From positions 124,001 to 188,000 of the forward strand of contig SKCR01033661.1 in the NCBI GenBank assembly GCA_019454045.1: a stretch of DNA of 64,000 nt, in the 5' to 3' direction. The translations under genes and the position numbers were made by a program. Shown here in pieces: positions 1 to 12,517 of this stretch. The notes beneath the pieces were generated by a model. That model had not been told where the DNA came from. It was given only the letters and a program-made list of their open reading frames with translations, and searched no databases. The DNA is from Zanthoxylum bungeanum. Its lineage: Eukaryota; Streptophyta; Magnoliopsida; Sapindales; Rutaceae. Within the stretch, counting starts at the first letter, position 1. Every line of letters starts with the position of its first letter.

Positions 1-570
1 CTTACGACAATCAATATACTTTAGTTGAGGTCGTATAGGACTCTAACCGGTTCTGTGTACGCCAACTGCTGGGTATATTGAGAATCGTAGAGTATTGGGT
101 GTGATGTCAAGACGGAAGTATCACTTCAGTCATAGTGGAGATGATGTCACGCAGGATACGGTATTAGTGCTCTTAAGTGTTGCGCAACCATCAGGATATT
201 ATGACTAGGTCATACATATCCGATTATAGAGACTAGTTACCAGACATCCGACATGTGTTTCGGACGGGGCAGACACTTATCCAGCCCCAGCCCTAGCACG
301 TGACTATCCGATACTGGGCCGATATACACAATACTTGGTATACTACGCTTGATAAAGATCCTTGTATATTCTATATGGATATGTCCGGAGAATTGGGTAG
401 ACTTGGTGCTTTGCTAGGAGTCGACCTTGTCTCATAAATCGGTAGAACGTAGTACTTGGTACGTACGTGATTCGGATACTCCGACGACCGTATTTACTGC
501 CAACTTATCTGGGGATCTCATGGGTCGCTTCCCGATAATCCACCGATGACGCATAACTCGCACTCTTAAA

Positions 571-866
571 TAATCTGGGATTATATAGAAGAGAGAGAAA
601 ATTAATCTGGGATTAATTACGGAGATATTTTATCTAGGATAAAATATCGTCTCGAGAGAGATAACGATTAATTTGGAATTAATCGGTAAATTAATATATT
701 CGATATATTAAACGAAATTAGATTTCGACGCGGAATTAAAATTAGATTTTAATTCGGGCGAACGAATTAATTTAGAATTAATTCGTTAGCGACGCGAATA
801 GTGAATTCGCTAGGCGTAATCATTTAATTACGACGCGACGGAAAAATCGTTAATTTGGAATTAGCG
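571..866. repeat. Array of about eleven consecutive short palindromes in LTR U3
   Basis: Inverted repeats with 5-6 nt centres follow one another: 571-583, 601-617, 624-648, 665-685, 692-710, 713-727, 733-755, 763-785, 794-810, 815-832 and 848-866. Many centres read TTTGGA, TTTAGA or TCTGGG. The same array recurs at about 14565-14858, 22485-22790, 36660-36935, 44650-44940 and 57642-57940, and reversed at 11130-11460, 48228-48525, 55595-55895 and 63258-63525. It lies some 300-450 bp upstream of the LTR TATA box. Confidence 0.85.
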
Positions 867-1160
867 AACCCGAGCCCGAGTGTGATTGCGAGCGCATTCG
901 TATTTCGAATTCGAGTGCGGCGACGCAAGTCACATCAAGCATCAAATCATTCGTCACATCAAGCGTCAAATCAAATGTCACTTTGAGTGATGTGATTGAT
1001 TGATGTGATTGATTGATTGATAGACACACATCAAGTCACTTTAATAAAGTGAAATGAATAGTGATGTGAGTTGTTAGAATAGTGTTTGGAGGGAAAAAGC
1101 ATTTACTTTTGGTTTTAATTAATCAATTGTAATTGTTTTAATATATTTTTTCATTGAAAA

Positions 1161-1170
1161 TATATAAAGG
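1161..1170 (+). promoter_or_regulatory. TATA box of the element G LTR
   Basis: TATATAAAGG lies in the LTR, followed about 40 bp later by CT-rich sequence typical of the start of R. Equivalent TATAAAG boxes occur in the two LTRs of B. Confidence 0.5.
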
Positions 1171-1608
1171 CATTTTTGGAAAATGCTTTAATCAACCAAC
1201 ACACAATTTCTTCTCTCTCATTTTCTCTTCTTCTAGTCACGCCCAAAACTGTTTTTCTTCACTGGTTTTGAACCAGAAATGGCGTGAACAAATGGGAAGC
1301 AAAGAGTGAGTTTTTGTGGCAAAAACTCAAGTGCTAGCACACTACGAGACTTGCGAAGGTGGTAGGGAGGTTCACCCATGAGCCGGGATCCGTTGGACGA
1401 AGCTTGGAGCTCCGTTTCTCAGCTCAAAATTCTGTTTTGGAGGGCAGTGAACTGCTGCAGTGGGCGTGAATGGCAGTGCACTTTGTGGCTTCATTCGTCT
1501 TCAAATCGTCTCAACCGATCGATGTGAGTATTCCGCTACCTCCGTTGATGTGTTCACACATGTATTTCATGTCTTGTTTGATCTTGGGACCTAGAAACAA
1601 ACCTAACA

Positions 1609-1755
1609 TCCACCGCCATATACTAAGTGCATATTCCTTGCAGCAATAACTCGACTCAATTCCTGTGCTGCTGCTACGTATTTTGGTTTAATACCAACAC
1701 TAGTACCGCAAAACACACAAATGTTTTCAACTCGTCTTCTTGAAGTGGCTTCCAT
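1609..1755 (-). pseudogene. LOG: 5' fragment of captured LOG-like cytokinin-activation gene
   Basis: From an ATG at 1755 the minus strand reads 49 in-frame codons: the LOG-family N-terminus with ICVFCG (residues 12-17) and LVYGGG (44-49). The gene is then cut by the LTR of G. Unlike the copy in C, this fragment has no frameshift before YGGG, so the 1-nt deletion in C arose separately. The first 52 nt are identical to the copy in C. The next 75 nt or so carry about eleven differences, mostly amino-acid changing, which argues against strong selection in this stretch. Confidence 0.85.
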
Positions 1756-2007
1756 ATTTTACTCTGGATGTCTTCAAAAGTGCAATGATGAGTTGAATTT
1801 ATAACACCTGAAAAGGGTGAGTAAAATAATAGCACTAGTACCTGCCAGATGAAAATTATTAGTTAAACAGTAAAATAAATCGGGAAAGGTCAAAAAGGTC
1901 TGGATCTTGTCGGAGAAAATAAAAGAAAACAACAAAACAAATCACAATTATTAGGAAAAGACAAAGAGATATAATATGTACAAGAAACGTAGCGGCTTGA
2001 TTGACAT

Positions 2008-2584
2008 CTATGCGTCACAGACAAGCTTCCTATCCAATTTTCTTATAAATAGGCAAACAGGGTCTTTTTGAGTCAGATTCCCGAGACTTAATTGTTGTCT
2101 TTCTTTTTGGAATTGTGTAAATAACACGCAAATTTCATGATACACATATCCACTAGAATGCGTCTCAAGAGTTTTAGATATGTCATCTAAAAACTCCTTA
2201 CTCAAGTCATCCCTAATGAAATTAATCTTATCTTCACGGTTATCAGACACCATTCCTAAAGAACGACAACGAGTATCACAAAACATACGAGCACATTTAT
2301 AACAAACACACATTCTTTTGGCTCTTCTCTTTTTAGCATAGGTGCTTCTTCCTAAACATGACAGATGTGAGATAAAAGAATCAGAAAACTCACCTGCCAA
2401 TCGGACCTATGATAATCCAACGAATGTCAGTAGGATTACCTTTGATCATCAGTAGTCTTATCCGTTCTAAGCGAGCTTTGTAGATTTTCATCAAAAAATT
2501 TTGAGGGAGAGAAGGAAATTGCTTGTGAAGATTTGCGAGAACTTGTTCCATCCTGAAATGACTTAACCTGTAAAAACTAAACAC
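2008..2584 (-). pseudogene. Copy of gypsy extra ORF (Cys-cluster protein), frameshifted
   Basis: Two overlapping minus-strand frames (2584-2390 and 2400-2008) together match the 193-codon ORF at 28352-28933 of C over its whole length, so one frameshift lies near 2395. It keeps the basic stretch (KKRRAKRM), a C-x2-C-x4-C cluster with a further Cys four residues on, and the C-terminal LSLGNLTQKDPVC. I do not recognise the family. It lies between integrase and LOG, as in C. Confidence 0.7.
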
Positions 2585-2674
2585 ACCAAATCACAATATA
2601 TACACAAATTGCATGGGTTGCCTAACTACTAGCGCTAAGTTTAACGTCGTCAGCTAGACGTGACTACCCGAACG

Positions 2675-4084
2675 TTATGCTGGATCTGAAAGTGTGACAC
2701 TTTCTTTTTGTCGCTCAAATGATTCTCCCCAGTAGTGCTTGACACGCTAACCGTTAACCTTGAATGTGTTGTTGGTATTGGGATCCAGTAACTCAACAGC
2801 TCCATATGGTAAAACGTGAGTGATCAAAAATGGACCTGACCACCTTGATTTTAACTTTCCAGGAAAAAGTTTCAACCTCGAGTTGTACAATAACACCTGC
2901 TGCATTGGTTCCAACTGTCTGTGCACTGTTTTTCAGTCATGTCATTTCTTGGTCTTTTCTTTGTACAATCTGGCATTCTCATAAGCCTGTAGGCGAAATT
3001 CCTCCAATTCATTGAGTTGGTGAAGTCTTTTCTCTCCTGCAGCTTGTGGATCAAGATTCAACTTCTTCAGTGCCCAGTACGCCTTGTGTTCAAGCTCAAC
3101 TGGCAGATGGCATGCTTTCCCAAACACCATTCGATATGGGGACATACCAATGGGTGTCTTGTAAGTTGTCTGGTAGGCCCATAATGCATCATCCAGTTTT
3201 GTTGACCAATCCATCCTGGTTGATCCAACAGTTCTTTCCAAGATTCTTTTTATTTCTCTATTTGAAACTTCAACCTGTCCATTTGACTCTGGATGGTAAG
3301 CAGTGGCAACCTTTTGAGTAACTCCGTATTTGGATATGAATGCATCAAAATATTTGTTGCAGAAATGTGTGCCATCATCACTGATGATTGCCCTAGGTGT
3401 TCCGAAGCGAGTGAAAATATTCTTTTTAAGGAATTTGATCACCACTTTTGAATCATTGGATGGTAGTGCAATTGCTTCAACCCATTTGGAGACGTAGTCT
3501 ACAACAACCAGTTTGTACAAGTTTCCGAATGATGGAATAAAAGGTCCCATGAAATCAATACCCCACACATCGAATATCTCAACTTCCAGAATGTTTTGCA
3601 ATGGTCCTTCATTTATCCTCGAAATATTCCCCATTCTCTGGCACCTGTCACATTAAAGAGCAAAAAGATAAGCATCTTTAAAAAGAGTGGGTCAGAACAA
3701 ACCTGATTGAAGAACTTTTACTGCAGTTTTATTCCCGCTGAAGTGTCCGCCATATGGTAATGAATGACAGTGCTGCAAAACATTGTTGACCTCCTCATGT
3801 GGAATACATCGTCTCAGTAGTTGATCAGCACAACGTTTAAACAGGTACGACTCATCCCAGATATAATGCTTGACTTCTTTGAAGAACTTCTTTCATTGTT
3901 AAGTTGTCCATTCCAACGGCCATTTTCCAGAAACTATATAGTTGACATAGTCAGCATACCAATGGACTTTCTGCTGTTTCATGGCAAACAACTGTTCATC
4001 TGGAAAAGTTTCTTTGATTGTCAATTCTTTGTCAGCTGTTTCTCCATTCTCGAGCCTCGATAAATGATCTGCCACTTGGTTTTC
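2675..4084 (-). pseudogene. pol: Gypsy pol fragment: RNase H end and integrase
   Basis: The minus strand reads the RNase H tail ([15 protein letters not shown], near 4087-4040), then integrase. The open frame 3634-2942 holds the DDE core: Asp in GIDFMGPF, Asp in IISDDGTHF, Glu in [11 protein letters not shown]. The C-terminal region [14 protein letters not shown] is intact here, where C has a frameshift. A TGA replaces a Trp codon at 2942-2944, and other breaks lie upstream between 3640 and 3900. The reading frame would end at the TAA at 2675-2677. Confidence 0.85.
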
Positions 4085-4542
4085 CACCTACCCTGATTGC
4101 AGACTCCCATAGACACATAGTCATACTACCAATGGGATTCCACGGGGGGTCTATCCAGAGCGAAGCTGTTTCCCGTACCATCGGTAAAACACAACCTCCT
4201 ATTACACTTGCATGAGTATCCTATACCCAAATATATGAGAAATATGCCGTTGTGCCCTCACAAACGCGCACAAGTGTAATACTAGTCTTTTACGTATTTA
4301 TCGATGTCAAATCTCGATAATACTCTGACTAGGGATATTTAATGATTTATCCTTCGTGGACTGATATTGTCTCATATCATTCTCCGTCCAGGAACAAATC
4401 ATAGGGACCTCTCATCATTTATACATCTAGGTGATCTAATCACAAATGATAAGAGTGCAATCTCCTTTGTCACATAGTTAATTTGTACAACAACACCATG
4501 ATCTGTACAAATAGTGACGCTATGGGTCATAATTGTCCAACA
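4085..4542 (-). repeat. D1 3' LTR stub (first 458 bp)
   Basis: The reverse complement starts TGTTGGACAATTATGACCC and matches 12060-12517 closely. It stops at the CAGGGTAGGTG point, where gypsy RNase H sequence begins. The rest of the LTR (about 1.66 kb) is absent. Confidence 0.85.
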
Positions 4543-7500
4543 ATCTCCCACTTGGCCTATAGCCAGTCACCCGAGTCTCTGACACCCGAACTATGTACGG
4601 TTGGCTCAAATTGCTGAGAAATGCTTTTCGTTAGCGGATTTGTATGAACATCATCTTGATACGATTCATTCGATCATCACATCTCCACGATGTATGATCC
4701 GAACGAATCAGATGAATATCGAAGTATGTATCTAGATCGTTGATGAGACCATTAATTCTTTAGCCTGTGCTGACGCCTAGCTCAGCTGCTAACAGAACTA
4801 TATCTAATCCAATTAGATTTGTTATTCACCCATATGGCTTCTATTGCTGCCTCAGCTGCTGCAATTAACCCGCATTTTTTATTTATTTGGTAACAGTATC
4901 TTGCTTGGAAGATTTCCAGTTCACCGTACCATTATTCAAACTATATAGTACCGTTTGCGACTTTTAGTCGTCTTTATCGGTTATAGGAAACTTGCTATAG
5001 TGATCCCAGTCACCTCAAGTTCTCCGTCTCCATAGACTAAGAAAGCATCATTAGTTCTCTAAGATACTAACGGATGTTCTTCACATCAATCCAGTGACTA
5101 TCACTCGGATTGGCCTGTTTGTGAATCCATATGCTCAAAGCGTATGAGACACCAGGTCGCGTACATTTTTCAATGTACGGTTTCTCGGAGAGTATTTCGA
5201 AAGCCAAGCTTTCGCCGATATTTATTTTATGGGAATATCATTTCCAAGAAATGACATATTATCATTATTTTATAGGACAGCCACTGTCAGTGCGCTCCCA
5301 CTAACCTTCTTATATACACAAGAATCATTTTCGTTTTGAATTAAATCATAAATTATTATGATTACATCAAAATGATAATTCCAAGAACCTAATGCTTGCT
5401 TCAATCCAATCATGGATCGAATAACAAGTATTATCCAAATGGATTTACCGTGGCAATAGGTAAAAGGTTGAATCGTAATCAACACAATGTTGATAACGAT
5501 ACCTTTCCATTAAAAGCCTAGCTTTATACGTTGGTATGTTGCCATCCATGTACGTCTTCCTTGAAGACTTATATAGTACCAATAGGCACAATGCCTTGTG
5601 GTACATCAACTAGTATCCAAACTGGTTGATATACATGGAATCCACTTCGGACTCATGGCACTTTGCCATAATAGGGAGTCGATACCTTGTATCACTTCCT
5701 CATACGTAGTCAGTTGGTTTTCCTCAATAAGATAGACATCTTTATGAGGTGAGATCAGAAACCCATACCCCAGGTTGTTTTCTGATTCTCTCCGACCTAC
5801 GCGGTTCTTGTGTATTCGAAGATTAATGGTATAGTTTCATCCTTGATGAACTATTTATGTTCCATTAAGATTCGGTGCCTTGAACAGTATTACTCCGATT
5901 TTCATCGAGTTATACTATCCTCCCACTTACCACTGCATATCGGTATTCCTCTTTGGAAAATCGCATGGTGAGCAATAATCTAATTATTCTCTGGTGAGGT
6001 GTATAAGTACAATTCTTATGGTATCCCTAGGATAACCTACAGTTGGCACTTATCCAATTTGGGTTCTTGTTTGGTATCATCCAAACGTATGCCTAGCATT
6101 CACAAATATTCAGAAATGTGAAACCCGGTTTCTTTTCCTGTTCATATCTAATATGATATCTATCAAACAGATTATTATGGAACCTTATTCAAAATAAGTT
6201 CTTGCACTGTTTAAATCTTATCCGTTGAAGGAAATGGTAGCTCAGAGCGACTCGTGATTAACCTTATCATGTCTAGCAAAATTCGGTTAATCCTGTTCGG
6301 ACACATCGTCAAACTGACGTGTTCCGGGAGGAGTCCTCTTTGAAAGAATACTATACTCTTTCAATTATATTAGAAACTCATTGCTTAAGTATTTTCCATT
6401 ACGGTCTTACCGTGACGGTTTAATACTTTAGCCGATCTATTTGTCTATTTCGTGTCGAAACTGTGAAAGTTTCCGATTTGTGTTCTTCAAAAGAAACACA
6501 CAACCATAACGCGATGCCACATCCGTAAAGGTCACAAAATATTCATATCCACATCTAGCCTAGCTAGACATGGGCCCACTTGCTTCACTATGAACGAGGG
6601 CTAACAGATCGGTGGCACTGGCACTTTTACCAAGTAAATAGTGTTTTAGGCACTTTGCCCAATAAACTAGATTCGTAGACTTTATTTGAATAGAATCAAA
6701 TTAGTCCTAGTACCCACTCTTCGAAAGTGTGGATATACGATTCTTGTTTAATAGTGTCCCTGACAACTATGCCACAATTAGGTTTCTTAACTGATCAAAT
6801 CCGTTTGAGCTATTTATTTGTCATGTTATATATTTGAGATATTATTTATATTCAAAATATAAATGCTGTTATTCACATCTAATGTGCTTATCTCAATATC
6901 ATCTTTATATAATAAAACACTTTAGTGTTCTATAATATAAAGGTTCACCCGCAGCGGGTTAAACACTGATATAGAGATAATGCATCTAGTCAAACTAGTT
7001 ACATTATAACAGTTTCCTAATTTAAGTACATACCCGAAGGTAGTTCCTAAATTCTGGTATCTACGGTTAAAACAGCGACTTTCGTCCCGTTTTCAATTCG
7101 CAGATAGTATCTCAATAGAAGTCAGTATCCTGTTCAAAACGGATTACGAACATCAATATATATTTATGTACCACATTAAGTATTTAAAATCCAATTTCAA
7201 TACTAGTATTTAACATAAATATGACAACTATATTTGAAGTCAGAGCCTTGCTCGTCTTCAATTCCTCTATGTCTGCTTTGTCCAAACGGCAGTCACGCTT
7301 CCGTGATCCCGTTTGCCACATCTAGGCAGACATTCTGGATATGTCATTTATCTTCCCAGAAGATTATAATGATTTTGCCTTTGCCCTTTTCATATTCCAG
7401 AAACCTTTGGCCAAGCCTCGGGTTTCTAGAATATCGAAGTAAGGTGCGCCTTGCGCTACTTGCCTAATTGCAAAGTTTGATTTGTCTCGAGAATAGTCAT

Positions 7501-7870
7501 TAATTCTCCAAGAATTATTTATTGCAATTATAGTATTTCAAAGATCTAAAACAGATCCATGAAAATCCTTCAATTTCATTATCATACTTTAAGGATCTAT
7601 TCCTTAATTCTGATTCAGAAATTAAGGAGTCTACTTGACAAGTATAATGGATTAAGCACTAAATTTATCATTACATGAATATTCCAAATATCATGTTCTA
7701 CTATTTGCTTAACTCCGGGCTTTAAGCTTAATATATATTATTTTATCAAATAAAATAACTTATTATTTTCCAGGACCATCCTGAAACTTTATTCCCAATT
7801 TGAAAATTAAATCATTTAAACACATTTTCCCTAGGATTATGTTTTAAATGTCAATCTTTCAATTATATCT
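4543..7870 (-). pseudogene. D1 fossil gag-pol
   Basis: Read on the minus strand it follows element A in order. gag relic is about 7870-7230 (zinc-knuckle region near 7300 still shows TGTGGCAAACGG). Protease is about 7200-6800, integrase about 6790-5950, RT about 5950-5230, and RNase H about 5230-4560. Stops and indels are everywhere. The longest open piece is 71 codons (5485-5270), in RT. The YVDD catalytic site is replaced by stop-rich sequence at about 5240-5280. About 250 bp of gag seem to be missing relative to A. The polypurine tract is at 4543-4553. Confidence 0.75.
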
Positions 7871-10380
7871 TGATTCTAATAGTCCAACTATTTAATCAAC
7901 GATTTGTGGTACTATGTATTATATTGATTATTATAGTCCAACTATACAATGAAATATAATTTAAATTAATTAACCTCAATTACATTGATTACTATAATCC
8001 AATTATAAAATCAACTGTAAATTGAAATTAATTAATTCAAATATATTGATTACTATATTCAAATTATATAATCAACTATAAAACAGTCCAACTGTTAATT
8101 AAAAACAACAATTTAAATATTAGTCCAACTAACATTTAATCTAACGTCGAAATAATTTGTGATTGAGCGCGTATGGCGAGTAATTGAATGAATATTGCAA
8201 ATTCAATTCTTGCCTCCCACAATTTTTCGGTGAGCCTCTAACCCTCTGTCGAGTACTCGGGAAACCGCGTTTCCTAGTGGGCTAGGATCCCGTTAAATAT
8301 CACACAATCTTGACTTTGGCCAACAAATTGTATGATAATTAACTAGGTAGATCTCTAAGATCAATTGGATCCAATCCAATTCCTAGATCCGGTAGGGGGA
8401 CATCCAAGTCCGAAACATATATCTTATATATGCCAATACATCCAATGTATTACCTAACCTTTTTCCTCTAAATCAACTAAGCCTTGGCTTTGGCACAACA
8501 AACTTAGTGATCCCAGTCAAGTGCGACCCATTGACCATGGAAAGCTTCGTAATCAATGTCGATGGACAAGAAGTGGTCTTGACGTTGGCCAACAAACCAC
8601 AACTTGGACAAGACACTGATATGGAACAAAGCCTTCATGATTCAAACATATCTTCGACGGACAAAGGCCTTGACTTTGGCCAACAAACCAATGCCGTCTA
8701 GGATATTGAGTAAGAATCACTCAATGGAAGGAAAGACGTTTAATATTGAACGAGGGTTTTTCGCGTGCAAATTGGCAACCAATTTATTATCTTTGTTAAG
8801 GTCTCATCATCATACACCCTTAAACATGCATTCTAAACACATAATAAAGCGCATATGAAATAAAATAATAATGATATGCGGATTGATACTTTACATTGAT
8901 CCTAGATCAAATCTCTCATTTTCTCTCTCCAACTAGCACATGTATTTACTTCTACCTGTTACACTACACTTCTAAAGAAACCTCATTTACATTGAGGGGA
9001 ATAGGTGAGAAGAGAATACAAAGAGTATAGAGGTGATAAGGCTGGACACGCAGGTCCAATTAATAAATCAAATTTATTACAACAATTTCTAAAATTGCCC
9101 CACCCATCTAATATCCATCCGATATACATTATTCATGCATCGCAACCATGTATTCATACAAGCATGTTATCAATCAATCTAATCCAATTAATTAATCTGA
9201 TAATTAGTGATCATCCAATGTTCAAACAACGATTTGATTTTTGCTCGAGTCAAACTCGTTTTGCGAATAAGTACTCAAAGTACGAATTCTTGAATTAAAT
9301 TAAACTACATAATTAAATCCAATTTAATACGCATTTAATTCTATATCATTATTTAATTCCAAATTAAATATTACACTTTTACTAACGAACTTTTACGATT
9401 TAAATTCCAAATTCAATCGTTGCGGGTCTCTAAGCCCGATTAACATCTAATGTTTATTTAATTAAAGTCCAATGGGCTTTTAATTAATTTCTATAAGGCG
9501 TGTACTTTTGGTCAACTCGGGTCAAACCGATAACCAAAGTCCAATCCGGGATTTACCCCATAAGCCCATAAATCAATTTTGGCCCATTAGGCCCAATTAA
9601 ATAATTAAGGTCCATTAAGTCATAATTGGACTTTTTGGATGCGGTTTTGGGTCCAAATTGATCCAACCAAATTGGCCTAAACCTAACTTGGTAAAACCAA
9701 GCCCAAAAGCCCAATTACTATCTTTAAGGCCCAATTTCCAAAAACAAGCCCAATTAATTAACTTATAAAATTCCAAATTCCATAATTAATTAACCTAAGT
9801 GTAATCCACAATTAACCACCCAATTAATATTTCTAAAACATCAATTAGCATAATTAATCATGCACTTTAACAACACATAGTGTCCAACACAATTCAATCA
9901 AAATCAAACCCAATTTACATGCTTAAAGTCTCGGCAATTAGGGGTTTTTCTATCTGATTCGGTTTCAATCCAATTGAATCCACAATCATTATTTCCCAAA
10001 TCAATTCAACTCATCCAATGAATCAAAATAAAAAACACAATGAATTTCATGTTACTTGAATTCGACCAAGCCTACTTTAATTTGGGGAAAATTGTTCCAA
10101 ATCAAAATTCAATCCAATTGAACTTCAAATTAACATTACCCACTTGTTTTAAGTCATCCAATGATCAAAAAACAAAAAATCACCAAGAAATTAGGGTTCT
10201 TCAATTTCGGCCATGCCTCCAATTTTGGGGAAAACTTGATCCAATCAAATTTCATGAAATTGAACATACACAACTTCAATTAATCAACATATAAGCATAC
10301 TTAATCAATCAATTTAACCAAATCATGCTTCAATTGATTTTACCCAATTTCAAACCCTAACTTTTTCATGCTTGATCAAA
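7871..10380 (-). other. D1 untranslated leader
   Basis: About 2.5 kb between the primer site and gag, with no sense coding. It contains four copies of a motif whose sense form is TTGTTGGCCAAAGTCAAG (near 8315, 8471, 8585 and 8670), a GGCCCA/AAGCCC-rich block (about 9470-9770), and two open frames on the opposite strand (8507-8701, 9005-9298) that recur in other copies. Collinear with the leaders of B, A and H. Confidence 0.7.
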
Positions 10381-10394
10381 GCTCATAGATACCA
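10381..10394 (-). other. D1 primer binding site, initiator Met tRNA type (degenerate)
   Basis: The reverse complement reads TGGTATCTATGAGC, i.e. TGGTATCAGAGC with a 2-nt expansion, one base from the LTR end. Confidence 0.75.
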
Positions 10395-10395
10395 T

Positions 10396-12517
10396 TGTTG
10401 GTTTCTAATTAGGTCCCAAGATCATGAAATCAAGCAAGAAATTCGCATGAATACATCAAAGAAGTAAGGCGGAATACATACTCACATTGAACGGTTTGAG
10501 ATGCGAAGAACAAAACCACTTGGCCTCCTCCATGAAGCTCGGTTTTGGTCTATTGAACTGCAGTGGTGCTCGGTTTTGGGCTGTGAAAGTCCTCCAAGAT
10601 TCGGCCATGGGAGACACCATGGAAGCTCTAAGTTTCAAGCTCCAAAATTGATTCCAAGCTCATGTGTTCGTTTCCATATCACCTATGTATAACCCATGTG
10701 TGTGCTAGCGCTCCTTCTTCTTCTTTATTTTCGGTCATACCAGAAATTTGAGGAAGAAATCGGCAGTGAGCCGTGAGAGGGAGAAGAGAAAATGGAGGGA
10801 AGAAAGGTTTCCTAGAAACCGTGAAAGTGGAGAGAGAATTAGGAAAAGAAAAAATGAATTATGGTTTATATATTTTCCAAAAAGTAAATTAAACCATTTA
10901 CCACTTTTTCAATTTTCCAAAAGTCAAAAGAGCAAAAGTCAAAAGCAAAAAGCAATAATGTTTTTCAACTACTAGATCAATCACTCAAATCAAGTGACAA
11001 CTTGTCACATCACTGAAAGTGACATTTGATTTGACGCTTGATGTGACTAGCGATTTGACGCTTGATTTGACTTGCGTGCCGCACTCGAATTCGAAATGTG
11101 AATGCGCTCGCAAATAATCCCGGGCTCAGGTTCGCTAATTCCAAATTAACAAATTTTCCATCGTGACGCAATTAAACGATTACGCCTAGCGAAATCACTA
11201 TTCACGTCGCTAATGAATTAATTCTAAATTAACTCGTTCGCCCGAATTAAAATCTAATTTTAATTCTGCGTCGAAATCTAATTTCGTATAATATATCAAA
11301 TATATTATTTTATCGATTAATTTCAAATTAATCGTTCTCTCTCTTTAATTAATATTTTATCCCAGATAAAATATCTCTGTAATTAATCCCAGATTAATTT
11401 TCTCTCTCTTCTAATTAATCCCAGATTAATTTTCTCTCTCTTTTAATTAATCCCAGATTAATAAAGTGCGAGTCATACATCATCAGTGAATCTTCGGGAA
11501 GTGACCCATGAGATCCCCGGATATGTTGGTAGTAAATACGGTCGTCGGACTATCCGAACACGTAAGTACCTCGTACTACATTTGTACTGATTTACAAGAC
11601 AAGGTTGGCTTCTAGCAAAGTTCCATGCCTACCCAATTCTCCAGAAATATCCTTATAGGAATATGTGATCTATATCTAGCGTAGTATACCGTAGTATTGC
11701 GTATTTCTGTCCAGTATCGGATGTTCACGTGCTAGGCCTGGGGTTGGAATTGTGTCTGCCCCGTACGAAGCACATATCGGATGTCTGGTAACTAGTCTCT
11801 ATAATCAGATATTCATGACCTTGTCATAATATCCCGATAGCTCGAGCATTTAAGAGAACGAGATCCGTATCCTACGTGACCATCATCTCCATATGACTGG
11901 AGTGACACTTCCGTCTTGACATCACACCCAACAGACTACGATTCTTAATATACCCAGCATTGGCGTACACAGAACCGGTTAAAGCCCTGGACGACCTCAA
12001 CTAAAGTATATTGATTGTCGTATGTATTAGCGGTGCAAGTCTCAGGTTAAGACCAAATACACCTACCCTGATTGCAGACTCCCATAGACACATAGTCATA
12101 CTACCAATGGGATTCCGCATGGGGTCTATCCAGAGTGAAGCTGTTTCCCGTACCATCGGTAAAACACAACCTCCTATTACACTTGCATGAGTATCCTATA
12201 CCCAAATATATGAGAACTATGTCGTTGTGCCCTCACAAACGCGCACAAGGGTAATACTAGTCTTTTACGTATTTATCGATGTCCAATCTCGATAATACTC
12301 TGACTAGGGATATTTAATGATTTATCCTTCGTGGACTGATACTGTCTCATATCATTCTCCGTCCAGGAACAAATCATAGGGACCTCTCATCATTTATACA
12401 TCTAGGTGATCTAATCACAAATGATAAGAGTGCAATCTTCTTTGTCACATAATTAATTTGTACAACAACACCATGATCTGTACAAATAGTGACGCTATGG
12501 GTCATAATTGTCCAACA
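10396..12517 (-). repeat. D1 5' LTR, complete
   Basis: About 2122 bp. In its own orientation it begins TGTTGGACAATTATGACCC and ends AGAAACCAACA. The palindrome array is at about 11130-11460. A TATATAAA box (reverse complement of 10865-10872) is followed by the CT-rich R/U5 region. The end next to the LTR start has an inverted pair TTTGTACA...TGTACAAA (about 12460-12490). Confidence 0.85.

Larger units (their letters stand above)
1..1608 (+). repeat. Element G: 3' LTR (or solo LTR) of an Angela-type copia element, 5' part outside window
   Basis: Matches the interior and end of the other long copia LTRs in the window (for example 57060-58046 and 14000-15570). It ends in CCTAACA at 1608. The next bases are LOG sequence, not a TGGTATCAGAGC primer site, so this is the 3' LTR or a solo LTR inserted in the LOG gene of gypsy F. 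U3 carries the run of short palindromes at 571-866. A TATA box at 1161 is followed by CT-rich sequence. The first roughly 480 bp of the LTR lie left of the window. Confidence 0.85.
1609..4084 (-). mobile_element. Gypsy fragment F (Athila type): RNase H end, integrase, extra ORF, LOG start
   Basis: Collinear with 27950-30450 of gypsy C on the minus strand. Reading leftwards it has the end of RNase H, integrase, the 193-codon-type ORF, and the first 49 codons of LOG. It is cut on the left by the LTR of G and on the right by a junction with the truncated LTR of D1. It is probably the missing half of gypsy E (58047-61050), separated by the insertion of D and by a later deletion. That link is an inference from orientation, content and similar divergence from C. 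Confidence 0.75.
4085..12517 (-). mobile_element. Copia element D1 (Angela type), minus strand, fossil, 3' LTR truncated
   Basis: In its own orientation: full 5' LTR (12517-10396), degenerate primer site, long leader, decayed gag-pol, polypurine tract (4553-4543) and a 458-bp stub of the 3' LTR. It lies next to D integrase sequence at 12518 (AGATG would be its target duplication). The left copy is missing because the 3' LTR ends abruptly at 4085 against gypsy F. Confidence 0.8.
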
